A stretch of 64,000 bases of DNA, taken from Rhodococcus koreensis (GTDB lineage Bacteria; Actinomycetota; Actinomycetes; Mycobacteriales; Mycobacteriaceae). Where the stretch lies: positions 8,087,501 to 8,151,500 of the forward strand of contig NZ_FNSV01000005.1 of NCBI RefSeq assembly GCF_900105905.1, given 5' to 3'. Made by a program: the position numbers and the translations under genes. The notes under the pieces were generated by a model that saw only the letters and a program-made list of their open reading frames with translations, did no database searches and was not told where the DNA came from. The number at the start of each line of letters is the position of its first letter. Position 1 is the first letter of the stretch. Below are positions 8,611-17,583 of the stretch, piece by piece.

Positions 8611-9369
8611 CTAGCGGCGACGGATGGTGCGCTGCACGCCGCGCATCTTCGCGCCGCCGGGCATCGGACCCTTGGGCAGTGCCGCGCCGCCACCGCGGCT
8701 GCTGAGCGCGGCGAGCCGCGACTCGATGGCGTCCATCCGCTTGGTGTCGATGTTCTTGGGAAGCTTGTTCAGGTGCTTCTGCAGCTGCGACAGCGGGACC
8801 TGGCCCTCGTCGTTGCCGATGACGATGTCGTAGATCGGGGTGTCGCCGACGAGGCGCGCCGTCTTCTTCTTCTCCTGGGCGAGGAGCGACTTCACGCGCT
8901 GCGGTGATCCCTCGGCGACCAGGATGACGCCGGGGCGTCCGATCACGCGGTGCACGGCGTCGAGTTGGGTGGTGCCTGCGACCGCGCTGGTCACGCGCCA
9001 GGAGCCCTGCATGTTGTCGAGCGCCCACGCGGCCGCACCGGCCTGGCCCTCGGCCTTGCCGTACACCGTCTTCTGCACGCGCCGGCCGAAGATGATGAAC
9101 GCACCGAGGACGCCGAGGAGGAGGCCGATCGGGAGGAGGAACCACTGCAGGCCCCAGATCAGACCGACGAGGAAGAACACCACCGCGAGTCCGACGAGTG
9201 TGCCGAGCATGAGCGGCAACAGCAGCTTGTCTTCCTTGCGCTGCATCTGGAACGCCTGCCAGAGCTGGGTTCTGCGTTCCTTCGACGCCTGCCTGCGGGC
9301 TGCCTTGGCGGCTGCCTTTGCTTCTTTACTGGGTTTGCCCGCTTTACCGGTTTTACTGCCGTTCGCCAT
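8611..9369 (-). CDS. DUF4191 integral membrane protein (Rv2219 type)
   Basis: A 252-residue protein of unknown function. A lysine- and alanine-rich N-terminus (KAGKPSKEAKAAAKAARRQASKERR) is followed by two membrane spans (LLLPLMLGTLVGLAVVFFL; WGLQWFLLPIGLLLGVLG) and a soluble domain with GRPGVILVAEGSPQRVKSLLAQEKKK. The C-terminus is basic and ends RTIRRR. The family is confined to actinobacteria and sits next to lipA in mycobacteria as here. The ATG at 9369 was chosen over an upstream extension of 41 residues that overlaps the lipA gap and lacks conservation-like features. Confidence 0.85.
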   Translation of the reverse strand: MANGSKTGKAGKPSKEAKAAAKAARRQASKERRTQLWQAFQMQRKEDKLLLPLMLGTLVGLAVVFFLVGLIWGLQWFLLPIGLLLGVLGAFIIFGRRVQKTVYGKAEGQAGAAAWALDNMQGSWRVTSAVAGTTQLDAVHRVIGRPGVILVAEGSPQRVKSLLAQEKKKTARLVGDTPIYDIVIGNDEGQVPLSQLQKHLNKLPKNIDTKRMDAIESRLAALSSRGGGAALPKGPMPGGAKMRGVQRTIRRR

Positions 9370-9442
9370 GCTCTTCAGGATACGTCCCTGGCCGTGCGCG
9401 GTGATGACCCGTCCGGTGTCGATCACCGCGCACCCGCCGTGG

Positions 9443-10453
9443 TCAGCGGGCGAGGCGCGCCATGAGGGAACTGGCCTCCTGCGAGGCGTCACCGCTTTCG
9501 GTGAGATGCGCCTGTCCAGCAGGCAATTCGCGCCCGTGGTGGGCCATCGCCTGCGCGTAGAGGCGGCCGGCGCGGTACGACGAGCGGACGAGCGGTCCGG
9601 CCATGACGCCGGCGAACCCGATCTCCTCGGCGGCCTGGGAGTGCTCGACGAACTCTTCGGGCTTGACCCACCGCTCGACGGGGTGGTGGCGGGGGGAGGG
9701 GCGCAGGTACTGGGTGATGGTGATGATGTCGCAGCCCGCGTCGTGCAGGTCGTGCAGCGCCTGGGTGACCTCGTCGGGGGTCTCGCCCATGCCGAGGATG
9801 AGGTTGGACTTGGTGACCAGGTTGTCTTCGCGGGCGGCGGTGATCACGTCGAGGCTGCGCTGGTAGCGGAACGCGGGCCGGATCCGCTTGAAGATGCGGG
9901 GGACGGTTTCGACGTTGTGGGCGAGCACCTCGGGGCGGGTGGAGAACACCTCGGCGAGCTGGTCGGGTTTGGCGTTGAAATCGGGGATGAGCAGTTCGAC
10001 GCCGGTGCCGGGGTTGAGCTGGTGGATCAGGCGGACGGTTTCGGCGTAGAGCCAGGCGCCGCCGTCGGGGAGGTCGTCGCGGGCGACGCCGGTGATGGTG
10101 GAGTAGCGCAGTCCCATCGCCTGGACGGATTCGGCGACGCGGCGGGGTTCGTCGCGGTCGAGGTCGTCGGGTTTGCCGGTGTCGATCTGGCAGAAGTCGC
10201 AGCGGCGGGTGCACTGTTCACCGCCGATGAGGAACGTCGCCTCGCGGTCTTCCCAGCATTCGTAGATGTTGGGGCAGCCGGCTTCTTCGCAGACGGTGTG
10301 CAGACCCTCGCGTTTGACGAGGCTTTTGAGCTCGGAGTATTCCGGGCCCATCTTCGCTCTCGTCTTGATCCAGTTGGGTTTGCGTTCGATCGGAGTCTCC
10401 GCATTTCGGATCTCGAGGCGGAGCAGTTTGCGTCCTTCTGGGGCCACAGTCAC
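9443..10453 (-). CDS. lipA: Lipoyl synthase (radical SAM)
   Basis: A 336-residue enzyme that inserts two sulfurs into octanoyl groups on E2 and GcvH proteins. The auxiliary [4Fe-4S] cluster is bound by CEEAGCPNIYEC (Cys 55, 60, 66) and the radical-SAM cluster by CTRRCDFC (Cys 81, 85, 88). Both motifs, GMGETPDEV and the C-terminal GPLVRSSYRA are intact. The GTG at 10453 is preferred to an upstream in-frame codon because TACCAT lies exactly seven bases upstream, giving a leaderless transcript. lipB is 52 bases upstream on the same strand and dlaT, a substrate, two genes further. Confidence 0.96.
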   Translation of the reverse strand: MTVAPEGRKLLRLEIRNAETPIERKPNWIKTRAKMGPEYSELKSLVKREGLHTVCEEAGCPNIYECWEDREATFLIGGEQCTRRCDFCQIDTGKPDDLDRDEPRRVAESVQAMGLRYSTITGVARDDLPDGGAWLYAETVRLIHQLNPGTGVELLIPDFNAKPDQLAEVFSTRPEVLAHNVETVPRIFKRIRPAFRYQRSLDVITAAREDNLVTKSNLILGMGETPDEVTQALHDLHDAGCDIITITQYLRPSPRHHPVERWVKPEEFVEHSQAAEEIGFAGVMAGPLVRSSYRAGRLYAQAMAHHGRELPAGQAHLTESGDASQEASSLMARLAR

Positions 10454-10460
10454 GGAGACG

Positions 10461-10466
10461 ATGGTA
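10461..10466 (-). promoter_or_regulatory. -10 hexamer for a leaderless lipA transcript
   Basis: Minus-strand TACCAT followed by seven bases and the GTG at 10453. This supports the chosen lipA start and suggests lipA can be transcribed independently of lipB. Confidence 0.5.
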
Positions 10467-10505
10467 CGCCCGGCCCGTCGCACCCGGCGGGCCGGGGAGC
10501 GGAGG

Positions 10506-11282
10506 TCAACCGTACTGAACAGTAGTGAAGGTGGGTGCGGAGGACGTCGTCTCCGCGGCGGCGGAGTCGAACGTCACCCGCTCGATGTCGTGGTCGGTCA
10601 CCGGAAGTTCGCCGTCGAGTGCGGCGACGACGGCCGCCGTCACCGCGGGTGTGACCTCCTCGACCGTGACGTCGCGGCCCAGTTCCCGCGACAGCGACGT
10701 CACCCCGGCGTCGCGGATGCCGCACGGGATGATCGCGTCGAAGCCCGTCAGAACGGAGTTGCAGTTGAGCGAGAAGCCGTGCAGAGCGACACCGCGCTGC
10801 ACCCGCACCCCGATCGCTGCGACCTTCCGCTCGGGCAGCCACTGCCCGTTGTCGAGGGACGCGGGCAGCCACACGCCGGAGCGGCCGTCCACTCGGCCGC
10901 AGACGATGCCGAGGTCGGTGCACACGGAGATCAGCGCCTGCTCGAGCCTGCGGACGTAGCGCACGACATCGACCGGTTCGGCGAGCTTGACGATCGGGTA
11001 GCCCACCAGCTGTCCCGGGCCGTGCCAGGTGATCTTCCCGCCGCGGTCGACGTCGATGACGGGAGTGCCGTCGGTGGGACGATCCTCCGGTTCGGTGCGG
11101 CGTCCCGCGGTGTAGACGGCGGGGTGTTCGAGCAGGAGCAGCGTGTCGGTGCCCACGTTCTCGGCGCGCTGCGCCGCCAGCTCGCGCTGTCGGTCCCAGG
11201 CGTCGACGTACCCGATCGTGCCGAGGTGTTCGACGGAGATCGGAGAGGGGCTGAAACGGGCGGATTGTGTCGCGCTGCTCAT
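10506..11282 (-). CDS. lipB: Octanoyl-[ACP]:protein N-octanoyltransferase
   Basis: A 258-residue transferase that moves octanoate from acyl carrier protein to lipoyl domains, the step before LipA. The family motifs RGGKITWHGPGQLVGYP, the catalytic lysine region ERKVAAIGVRV and the catalytic cysteine in FDAIIPCGI are all present. The C-terminal tail after about residue 225 (AAAETTSSAPTFTTVQYG) is extended and low complexity. The ATG at 11282 has TAACCT seven bases upstream and no ribosome binding site, so it is probably leaderless. Confidence 0.96.
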   Translation of the reverse strand: MSSATQSARFSPSPISVEHLGTIGYVDAWDRQRELAAQRAENVGTDTLLLLEHPAVYTAGRRTEPEDRPTDGTPVIDVDRGGKITWHGPGQLVGYPIVKLAEPVDVVRYVRRLEQALISVCTDLGIVCGRVDGRSGVWLPASLDNGQWLPERKVAAIGVRVQRGVALHGFSLNCNSVLTGFDAIIPCGIRDAGVTSLSRELGRDVTVEEVTPAVTAAVVAALDGELPVTDHDIERVTFDSAAAETTSSAPTFTTVQYG

Positions 11283-11289
11283 GCGCTAG

Positions 11290-11295
11290 AGGTTA
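11290..11295 (-). promoter_or_regulatory. -10 hexamer for a leaderless lipB transcript
   Basis: Minus-strand TAACCT with a seven-base gap to the ATG at 11282. Confidence 0.5.
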
Positions 11296-11330
11296 CGCCG
11301 GGCCGGTGGCCGTACCGCCACGAGCCGGGT

Positions 11331-12221
11331 TCACCGCACGAGGGCGGCGTCGAGCGCTTCCCCGATGGTGTTGTGCCGGAACCGGAATCCCGCGTTCTCG
11401 AGCACCGTCGGGATCGCGCGCTGCCCGGCCAGAATGCCTTCCTGCGCGAACTCGCCCACCAGCGCGCTGAGCGCGAACCCGGGCACGATCCACGGGGCGG
11501 GGCGGTGCATCGTCCGCGAGACCGCGCCGTTGAACTGCGCGTTGGTGACGGGTGCCGGGCCGGTGACGTTCACGGGACCGGCCACGTCGTCGCGGGAGAG
11601 CACGAACTTGATCGCATCGACCTCGTCCTCCAACGAGATCCACGACAGGTACTGGCGGCCGTTGCCGAGCCGGCCGCCGAGCCCGAACGAGTACAGGGTC
11701 TTCAGCCGGCCGAGCAGGCCGCCGTGGGGGGACAGGACGATGCCGCTGCGCAGCCGCACCGTCCGGATCTTCGAGTCGTCGGCGGGGGCCGTCGCGGCCT
11801 CCCAGTCGCGGCAGGTGTCCGCGAGGAAACCCGTCCCGGACGGCGAGGTCTCGTCGACGATGCGGTCGCCGGTGTCGCCGTAGTAGCCGACGGCGCTCGC
11901 ATTCACGAACACGGGAACCCCGGCCTCGGCGACAGCCTCGGCCAGGACGTCGGTGGCGGCGATCCGGCTGTCCCGGATCAGTTGCTTGTATGCACCGGTC
12001 CAGCGTTTGTCGCCGATCCCGACGCCGCACAGATTCACGACCGCGTCGGCGTCCGCGAGGATCCCGGTGTCGAGCCGGTCCTTCTGCGGATCCCAGCGGG
12101 ACTCGTCGGGACCCGCCGACGACCGGCGGACCAGACGGACGACGTCGTGACCGTCGCCGCGGAGGGACGAGACGAGAGCGGTGCCAATCAGCCCGGAGGA
12201 TCCGGCGATGACCACGCGCAT
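11331..12221 (-). CDS. TIGR01777-type NAD(P)-dependent epimerase (Rv2216 type)
   Basis: A 296-residue extended-SDR protein. The Rossmann glycine motif is VVIAGSSGLIGTAL at residues 3-16; the segment NASAVGYYG carries the YxxxK-like region typical of the SulA/TIGR01777 family, and SWISLEDEVDAI and the C-terminal DUF1731-like tail (IPTVLENAGFRFRH) are present. The biochemical role is unknown. ATG at 12221 has GGAGG nine bases upstream; a TTG two codons earlier is less well spaced. It lies between dlaT and lipB as in mycobacteria. Confidence 0.88.
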   Translation of the reverse strand: MRVVIAGSSGLIGTALVSSLRGDGHDVVRLVRRSSAGPDESRWDPQKDRLDTGILADADAVVNLCGVGIGDKRWTGAYKQLIRDSRIAATDVLAEAVAEAGVPVFVNASAVGYYGDTGDRIVDETSPSGTGFLADTCRDWEAATAPADDSKIRTVRLRSGIVLSPHGGLLGRLKTLYSFGLGGRLGNGRQYLSWISLEDEVDAIKFVLSRDDVAGPVNVTGPAPVTNAQFNGAVSRTMHRPAPWIVPGFALSALVGEFAQEGILAGQRAIPTVLENAGFRFRHNTIGEALDAALVR

Positions 12222-12243
12222 GTGCAACAGCCTCCTTCACAGC

Positions 12244-12280
12244 GCAGGGGCACCATCCCTGCTGGAAATGGTGCCCCTGC
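12244..12280 (-). terminator. Terminator downstream of dlaT
   Basis: Perfect stem GCAGGGGCACCAT / ATGGTGCCCCTGC with an 11-base loop, between the dlaT stop and the epimerase start. Confidence 0.75.
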
Positions 12281-12313
12281 GAAACTACGTTCGGCTCGAA
12301 GTCCGGTGACGGA

Positions 12314-14041
12314 TCAGAGGCCGAGATCGGCCTCGAACGCGCCCTGCTCCAGACGCTGCTTGATCGTGGTCAGGAAGCGGCCGGCGTCGGCACCGTCGAC
12401 GAGACGGTGATCGTAGGTCAGCGGCAGGTAGCACATCGAGCGGACGCCGATGCTCTCGCTGCCGGACTCGTCGGTCACGACCACGGGACGCTTGACGATC
12501 GCACCGGTTCCGAGCATCGCGGCCTGCGGGGGCACGAGGATCGGGGTGTCGAACAGGGCGCCCTGGCTGCCGATGTTCGTGATCGTGAACGTGCCACCGG
12601 ACAGCTCGTCCGGCTTGAGCCCACCGGAGCGGGCGCGCTTGGCGATGTCCGCGATGGCGCGGGCCAGTCCGGCCAGCGACAGGTCGCCGGCGTTGTGGAT
12701 CACGGGGGACAGCAGGCCCTGGTCGGTGTCGACCGCGATGCCCAGGTGCTCGGCGTCGTAGTAGGTGATCTGCTTGTTCGCCTCGTCGTAGCTGGCGTTG
12801 ACGTTCGGGTGCGACTTCAGCGCCTCGACGACGGCCTTCGCGAAGAACGGGAGGAACGTGAGTTTGACGCCCTCGCGCTCGACGAAGGTGTTCTTGGCCT
12901 GCGAGCGCAGGGCCGCGATCTTGGTGACGTCGACCTCGAAGGTCTGGGTGAGCTGCGCCGTGCTCTGCAGCGACTCCCGGGTCTTCGTGGCGGTGATCTG
13001 GCGAATCCGGTTGGCCTTCTGCGTGGTTCCGCGCAGGTGGGCCAGCTCGGGGCGGACCCCGGCGGAGGCGGCTGCCGGAGCAGCGGCGGCAGGCCGTGCG
13101 GCGGCAGGCGCGGCAGCGGCGGCCGGTGCCTTCTTGGCTTCGGCGGCAGCGAGAACGTCCTGCTTACGGATGCGGCCACCGACTCCGGTGCCCGTGACCG
13201 AGGACAGATCGACGCCGTTGTCCGCGGCGAGCTTACGTACCAGCGGGGTGACGTACGGGGTGCTGTCCCCGGACGTCGCCGCGGGAGCGGGTGCAGCGGC
13301 GGCGGGAGCAGGCGCGGATGCTGCCGGTGCGGCGGCCGGAGCCGGAGCGCTCTGGGCGGGTGCGGGCTTCGCCGGTTCCGGGGCCGGAGCGGGCTTCGCG
13401 GGCTCGGGGGTGGGCTCGGGCTTCGGTGCCGCGGCCGGCTTGGCGGCGGGCGCACCCGAACCGATCACGGCGAGCTGACCGCCGACGGAGACGGTGTCGT
13501 CTTCCTCGGCGCTGATCTCGAGAAGCGTGCCTGCGACGGGCGACGGGATCTCCGTGTCGACCTTGTCGGTGGACACCTCGACGAGCGGCTCGTCCACGGC
13601 GACCTCGTCGCCGACGGCCTTGAGCCAGCGGGTGACGGTGCCCTCGGTGACGGACTCACCCAGTTCGGGCATGTTCACCGCGGTGCCGTCGGCGGAACCG
13701 CCGCCGGACGCTGCGGGCGCGGGCTCTGCGGCCGGTGCCTCCACGGCGGGAGCCGGCTCTGCGGCGGCGGGTGCGGGAGCGGAGTCGGAGGCGGGAGCCT
13801 CACCGGCGTCGCCGATCACGGCAAGTTCGCCACCGATTTCGACGGTGTCGTCTTCCTGAGCAACGATCTTGCTGAGAACGCCGGCCACGGGAGACGGGAT
13901 TTCCGTGTCCACCTTGTCCGTGGAGACTTCGAGCAAGGGTTCGTCAACTTCGACCGTGTCTCCTTCCTGCTTGAGCCACCGCGTGACAGTTCCCTCGGTG
14001 ACACTCTCACCAAGCGCTGGCATCTGGACGGAGAAGGCCAT
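12314..14041 (-). CDS. dlaT: Dihydrolipoamide acyltransferase (E2) with two lipoyl domains
   Basis: A 575-residue E2 component of the pyruvate dehydrogenase complex (annotated in many actinobacteria as SucB). Two lipoyl domains each carry EVSTDKVDTEIPSP, the first lipoyl lysine at residue 43; they are joined and followed by long Ala/Pro linkers. A peripheral-subunit-binding domain (VRKLAADNGVDLSSVTGTG, GRIRKQDV) precedes the catalytic domain, whose active site is YDHRLVDGADAG. In M. tuberculosis DlaT also serves as the thiol carrier of a peroxynitrite reductase; whether this one does is unknown. ATG at 14041 follows GAGGAG. lipB and lipA, which lipoylate it, are close downstream. Confidence 0.94.
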   Translation of the reverse strand: MAFSVQMPALGESVTEGTVTRWLKQEGDTVEVDEPLLEVSTDKVDTEIPSPVAGVLSKIVAQEDDTVEIGGELAVIGDAGEAPASDSAPAPAAAEPAPAVEAPAAEPAPAASGGGSADGTAVNMPELGESVTEGTVTRWLKAVGDEVAVDEPLVEVSTDKVDTEIPSPVAGTLLEISAEEDDTVSVGGQLAVIGSGAPAAKPAAAPKPEPTPEPAKPAPAPEPAKPAPAQSAPAPAAAPAASAPAPAAAAPAPAATSGDSTPYVTPLVRKLAADNGVDLSSVTGTGVGGRIRKQDVLAAAEAKKAPAAAAAPAAARPAAAAPAAASAGVRPELAHLRGTTQKANRIRQITATKTRESLQSTAQLTQTFEVDVTKIAALRSQAKNTFVEREGVKLTFLPFFAKAVVEALKSHPNVNASYDEANKQITYYDAEHLGIAVDTDQGLLSPVIHNAGDLSLAGLARAIADIAKRARSGGLKPDELSGGTFTITNIGSQGALFDTPILVPPQAAMLGTGAIVKRPVVVTDESGSESIGVRSMCYLPLTYDHRLVDGADAGRFLTTIKQRLEQGAFEADLGL

Positions 14042-14368
14042 GTCTTTTGACTCCTCGACAGTTGTGTTCGGGTTGTTGAATTTTGTCGACTTGTGGTCGT
14101 GAACCATTGTGCTCGAGATGCACGTGTCTTGCGTCTACTTGCAGGTAATTCCGATTCGTCGTCACCCACTCGCTGTGTCGGCGCTCCACATCTTTCCATT
14201 GATCCGACGGGCGCGTCCGCCGAGGGGGACCCCCCGACGACTCCGGTGTGTCGCCACGTAATCCCTACTGGCCGGTAGTTTTCGTGCGCGGCGGAAACCG
14301 GACGTTCGCTGGCAAACTTGGAGGACATCGCGGGCGCCGTCCCGCGTACGCACTCGAGGAGGCTCGAC
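14042..14368. other. Intergenic region between dlaT and a small unknown gene
   Basis: About 327 bases between divergent genes. The dlaT side is relatively A/T-rich. It contains a near-palindrome CTACTGGCCGGTAG at 14265-14278 and no open frame, tRNA or obvious structured RNA that I can recognise. Confidence 0.5.
14265..14278. promoter_or_regulatory. Operator-like 14-bp palindrome
   Basis: CTACTGGCCGGTAG, symmetrical except for one base pair either side of the centre. The size and symmetry suit a TetR- or GntR-type dimer, but no regulator is encoded nearby. Confidence 0.3.
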
Positions 14369-14707
14369 GTGGGGTTGTTCGACCGTTTCTCGCGGCCTCG
14401 GTCCGGCCGATCTCAGGCGTCCCCGGAGGATGCCGCCCATCTCGCGAACTGGACTCGCACGCACCTCGGTGTAGAGGCGTACGTGGAACCCCGGACGACA
14501 GTGACCGAAGTCACCGTCGTGCTCGTCGCGGCGGACGGCGAGTGGACCCGGCGCCGGGTGGGCGGCGAACGCGGCGCCCGCAAACTCGGGGAGGATCTCC
14601 GCATCCCGGTGTACGACGTCCGCAAGACCGGCTACCCGCAGCGGATGCGCGACCACGACGCGCGGCGCCGCATCGAGCGGAAGCGGGAGCGCGAACGCGA
14701 CCTGTAG
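14369..14707 (+). CDS. Small conserved-looking protein of unknown function
   Basis: A 112-residue protein not recognised. It starts MGLFDRFSRPRSG, has a strand-rich centre (VEAYVEPRTTVTEVTVVLVAADGEWTRR) and a strongly basic helical tail (RMRDHDARRRIERKRERERDL). No signal peptide or membrane span. The GTG at 14369 follows GAGGAGG with eight bases between; an ATG 51 bases upstream would add residues with no ribosome binding site. It is alone between dlaT and pepA and converges on pepA. Confidence 0.65.
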   Translation: MGLFDRFSRPRSGRSQASPEDAAHLANWTRTHLGVEAYVEPRTTVTEVTVVLVAADGEWTRRRVGGERGARKLGEDLRIPVYDVRKTGYPQRMRDHDARRRIERKRERERDL

Positions 14708-14722
14708 GCGGCTCCGCCGCCC

Positions 14723-14762
14723 GTGCGCCTTTGTGGTTGCTGGAACAACCGAAAAGGCGCAC
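14723..14762. terminator. Long bidirectional hairpin, member of a repeated family
   Basis: Imperfect stem starting GTGCGCCTTT and closing AAAAGGCGCAC, with GGTTG / CAACC near the loop, between convergent genes. Directly upstream is GGCGGCTCCGCCGCCC, the same flank found before the hairpin at 25051 (see findings). Confidence 0.75.
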
Positions 14763-14775
14763 GAGCCCGGAGGGC

Positions 14776-16293
14776 CTAACCGTTGGCGGCGATGTCCTCG
14801 ATCACCGAGATCATGGTGCGCACCGGCACGCCGGTGCCGCCGCGGCCGGTGTAACCCCACGGTCCCGACGAGTTGTAGGCCGGTCCGGCGACGTCGATGT
14901 GCGCCCACTGGACGCCGTCGGCGACGAACTCCTTCAGGTACAGGGCCGCCGCGAGCATGCCGCCCCAGCGGTGATTCGTGACGTTGGCGAGGTCGGCGAT
15001 CTTCGAGTCGAGGTCCGAGCGCAGTTCGGCGGGCATCGGCATGGCCCACGCGTTCTCACCGATCGTCTGGGAGATGGCGGCGACGCGGTCGCGGAACTCG
15101 TCGGTGCCCATGACGCCGGGGGTCCGGTTGCCCAGTGCCACCATCTGCGCGCCGGTAAGCGTCGCCGTGTCGATCAGGTAGTCGGGTTCGTCCTCGCAGG
15201 CGCGGACGATGGCGTCGGCGAGGACGAGGCGTCCCTCCGCGTCGGTGTTGATGACCTCCACCGTGGTTCCGCCGTACTGGGTGAGGACGTCGCCGGGGCG
15301 CTGCGCGGTGGACGACGGCATGTTCTCGGCCATCGGGACGGTGGCGGTGACGTCGACGGGCAGTCCGAGTTTGGCGGCGAGGACCACGGTCGCGACAACG
15401 GCTGCGGCGCCGCCCATGTCGGACGTCATGTTCTCCATGCCTGCGGCGGGCTTGATGGAGATGCCGCCGGTGTCGAACGTGATGCCCTTGCCGACGAGCG
15501 CGACCTTGGGGGCGTTCCGCTTCTTGGCGGAGTAGCTGAGGCGGACCAGTCGCGGCAGGCGGGACGAGCCCTTGCCTACTCCGAGGATGCCGCCGTACCC
15601 GTTCTTTTCGAGCGCCTTCTCGTCCAGGACCTCGACCTTCAGTCCCGCGTCGGTGCCGAGTGTCTTTGCGCGGTCGGCGAATTCGGCTGGGAATAGGTGG
15701 CTCGGGGGTGTGTTGACGAATTCGCGTGCGGTGGCGACGGCTTCGGCGATCGCCGACGAGCGTGCGAGGGTGTACTTCGCCTCCTTCGCCCGCGGGGACG
15801 ACACCAGCAGCTCCACCCGGGAGACGGGCTGTGCGTCCGGGCCGGGAGCGGACTTCGCGGACTTGAATTCGGTGAACCGGTACGCGCCGAGGGCGAAACC
15901 TTCGGCTGCCGCACCGAGATCGAGCACGGACAGGGTGGTCGCGACAGTGCCGACACCGCTGAGCGAACGCGCCGCGGCGCCCGCGGACTTGCGGATCTGC
16001 TCGGCGTCGAGTTTCTCGGCCGAACCGAGTCCGACGGCGAGCACGCTGTCGACCGGCAGCGTGCCGGGTGCCGGGATGCGGGTGGTCTCCTCGGCCTTGC
16101 CGGAGGCGCCCACCGCGACGAGCGTGTCGAGCAGGTCGGTCAGCACCGATTCGTCGACGATGCCGTCTCCGAGCGCGATTTCGGGGCCGTCCGGGCTCGA
16201 CGTCAGTCCGATCACCAACACGTCCACGCGCTTGCCGACGGTGCCGGCCAGTGCGAGTTGTGGTCCGAGGGGTCGGGCTGTGCGAGTGCTCAC
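14776..16293 (-). CDS. pepA: Leucyl aminopeptidase (M17)
   Basis: A 505-residue cytosolic di-zinc/manganese aminopeptidase that removes N-terminal hydrophobic residues. The M17 metal and catalytic motifs are intact: VGKGITFDTGGISIKP (with the first metal lysine and aspartate), SDMGGAA, and the signature NTDAEGRLVLADA. The N-terminal domain is the usual macro-like fold. The open frame runs far upstream through GC-rich shadow sequence, but GTG at 16293 has AGGAGA seven to eight bases upstream and gives the family length. Divergent from gcvT. Confidence 0.94.
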   Translation of the reverse strand: MSTRTARPLGPQLALAGTVGKRVDVLVIGLTSSPDGPEIALGDGIVDESVLTDLLDTLVAVGASGKAEETTRIPAPGTLPVDSVLAVGLGSAEKLDAEQIRKSAGAAARSLSGVGTVATTLSVLDLGAAAEGFALGAYRFTEFKSAKSAPGPDAQPVSRVELLVSSPRAKEAKYTLARSSAIAEAVATAREFVNTPPSHLFPAEFADRAKTLGTDAGLKVEVLDEKALEKNGYGGILGVGKGSSRLPRLVRLSYSAKKRNAPKVALVGKGITFDTGGISIKPAAGMENMTSDMGGAAAVVATVVLAAKLGLPVDVTATVPMAENMPSSTAQRPGDVLTQYGGTTVEVINTDAEGRLVLADAIVRACEDEPDYLIDTATLTGAQMVALGNRTPGVMGTDEFRDRVAAISQTIGENAWAMPMPAELRSDLDSKIADLANVTNHRWGGMLAAALYLKEFVADGVQWAHIDVAGPAYNSSGPWGYTGRGGTGVPVRTMISVIEDIAANG

Positions 16294-16406
16294 GGTGTCT
16301 CTCCTGCAGCGGTGGGGGATGAGTGGTGCCGGGTGGCCGACGTCCGTCCCGATGGTAGTGCTCCGCCGTCGTCGGCTACCCGGTGCGCGTCTACCCGGAG
16401 GTCCGA

Positions 16407-16412
16407 TAGGTT
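16407..16412 (+). promoter_or_regulatory. -10 hexamer for a leaderless gcvT transcript
   Basis: TAGGTT, then seven bases to the ATG at 16420. No glycine riboswitch is seen in the short upstream gap. Confidence 0.5.
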
Positions 16413-16419
16413 GAGGCGC

Positions 16420-17520
16420 ATGACCGAGGAGCAGTTGTCGCAGGGGCCCGTCCACGCCGTCCACGTCGAACTCGGGGCCACGTTCGCTCCGTTCGGTGGC
16501 TGGGAGATGCCCGTGTCGTATGCCGGCACCGTCGCCGAGCACACCGCGGTCCGTGAATCGGTGGGAGTGTTCGACGTCAGCCACCTCGGCAAGGCCCTCG
16601 TGCGGGGCAGCGGCGCCGCCGCGTTCGTGAACTCGGCGCTGACCAACGACCTCGACAAGATCGGGCCCGGCAAAGCGCAGTACACGCTGTGCTGCACGCC
16701 GTCGGGTGGAGTGATCGACGATCTGATCGCCTACTACGTGGGCCCCGACGAGGTGTTCCTCGTCCCCAACGCGGCCAACACCGCGGACGTGGTCGCGGCA
16801 CTGGCCGCCGCCGCCCCCGACGGGGTCACTGTGGAGGACCAGCACCGGGACTTCGGCGTGATCGCCGTGCAGGGGCCGAAGTCGGTAGAGGTGCTCACCG
16901 CGCTCGGCCTGCCGACCGACATCGACTACATGGCCTTCACGGACGCCACCTGGGACGGCGTTCCCGTCCGTGTCTGCCGCAGCGGGTACACCGGCGAGAT
17001 CGGCTTCGAGCTGCTGCCACGCTGGGAAGACAGCGAGAAGTTGTTCCGGGCGGCGGTCGAGCAGGTTCGCGCTCACGGCGGCCAGGTCGCCGGCCTCGGC
17101 GCCCGGGACACGCTGCGCACCGAGATGGGGTACCCGCTGCACGGGCACGAGTTGTCGCTCGAGATCTCGCCGCTCGAGGCGCGCTGCGGCTGGGCGATCG
17201 GCTGGAAGAAGCCGAAGTTCTGGGGCAGGGAGACTCTCGCCGACGAGAAAGCGTCCGGCCCGGCCCGCAGGCTGTGGGGCATCAAGGCGCTGGACCGCGG
17301 GGTCCTGCGCGCCGGTCAGACCGTGCTCCGCGACGGCGAGTCGATCGGCGAGACCACGTCGGGCACGTTCTCGCCCACGCTCAAGGTCGGGATCGCGCTG
17401 GCGCTGCTCGATTCCGGGTCCGGGGTGTCGGCCGGAGACGAGATCTCCGTGGACGTCCGGGGGCGCTCGCTGCGCGCCGAGGTGGTGTCCCCGCCGTTCG
17501 TGGAGATCAACACCAAGTAA
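16420..17520 (+). CDS. gcvT: Glycine cleavage system aminomethyltransferase (T protein)
   Basis: A 366-residue tetrahydrofolate-dependent enzyme that takes the aminomethyl group from lipoylated H protein and releases ammonia plus 5,10-methylene-THF. Family motifs present: PFGGWEMPVSY, GVFDVSHLGK (the DVSH catalytic aspartate), SGYTGEIGFEL, and GLGARDTLRTEMGYPLHG. Length is normal. The other gcv genes are not in the window. It shares the divergent promoter region with pepA. Confidence 0.95.
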   Translation: MTEEQLSQGPVHAVHVELGATFAPFGGWEMPVSYAGTVAEHTAVRESVGVFDVSHLGKALVRGSGAAAFVNSALTNDLDKIGPGKAQYTLCCTPSGGVIDDLIAYYVGPDEVFLVPNAANTADVVAALAAAAPDGVTVEDQHRDFGVIAVQGPKSVEVLTALGLPTDIDYMAFTDATWDGVPVRVCRSGYTGEIGFELLPRWEDSEKLFRAAVEQVRAHGGQVAGLGARDTLRTEMGYPLHGHELSLEISPLEARCGWAIGWKKPKFWGRETLADEKASGPARRLWGIKALDRGVLRAGQTVLRDGESIGETTSGTFSPTLKVGIALALLDSGSGVSAGDEISVDVRGRSLRAEVVSPPFVEINTK

Positions 17521-17570
17521 GCACCTGTCGCGGACGACCTGTCGGCGGTGGGGCGGAGGAAGGCGTTCGA

Positions 17571-17576
17571 TAAGAT
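17571..17576 (+). promoter_or_regulatory. -10 hexamer for a leaderless ilvE transcript
   Basis: TAAGAT, then seven bases to the ATG at 17584, which argues against the frame's upstream ATG at 17548. Confidence 0.55.
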
Positions 17577-17583
17577 CACGAGC

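Noticed and set aside
10266..12410. Open frame of 714 codons on the plus strand
   Set aside because: Antisense to lipA, lipB and the epimerase, all with intact catalytic motifs on the other strand.
16294..16419. Glycine riboswitch before gcvT
   Set aside because: No tandem glycine aptamer cores and the transcript appears leaderless.
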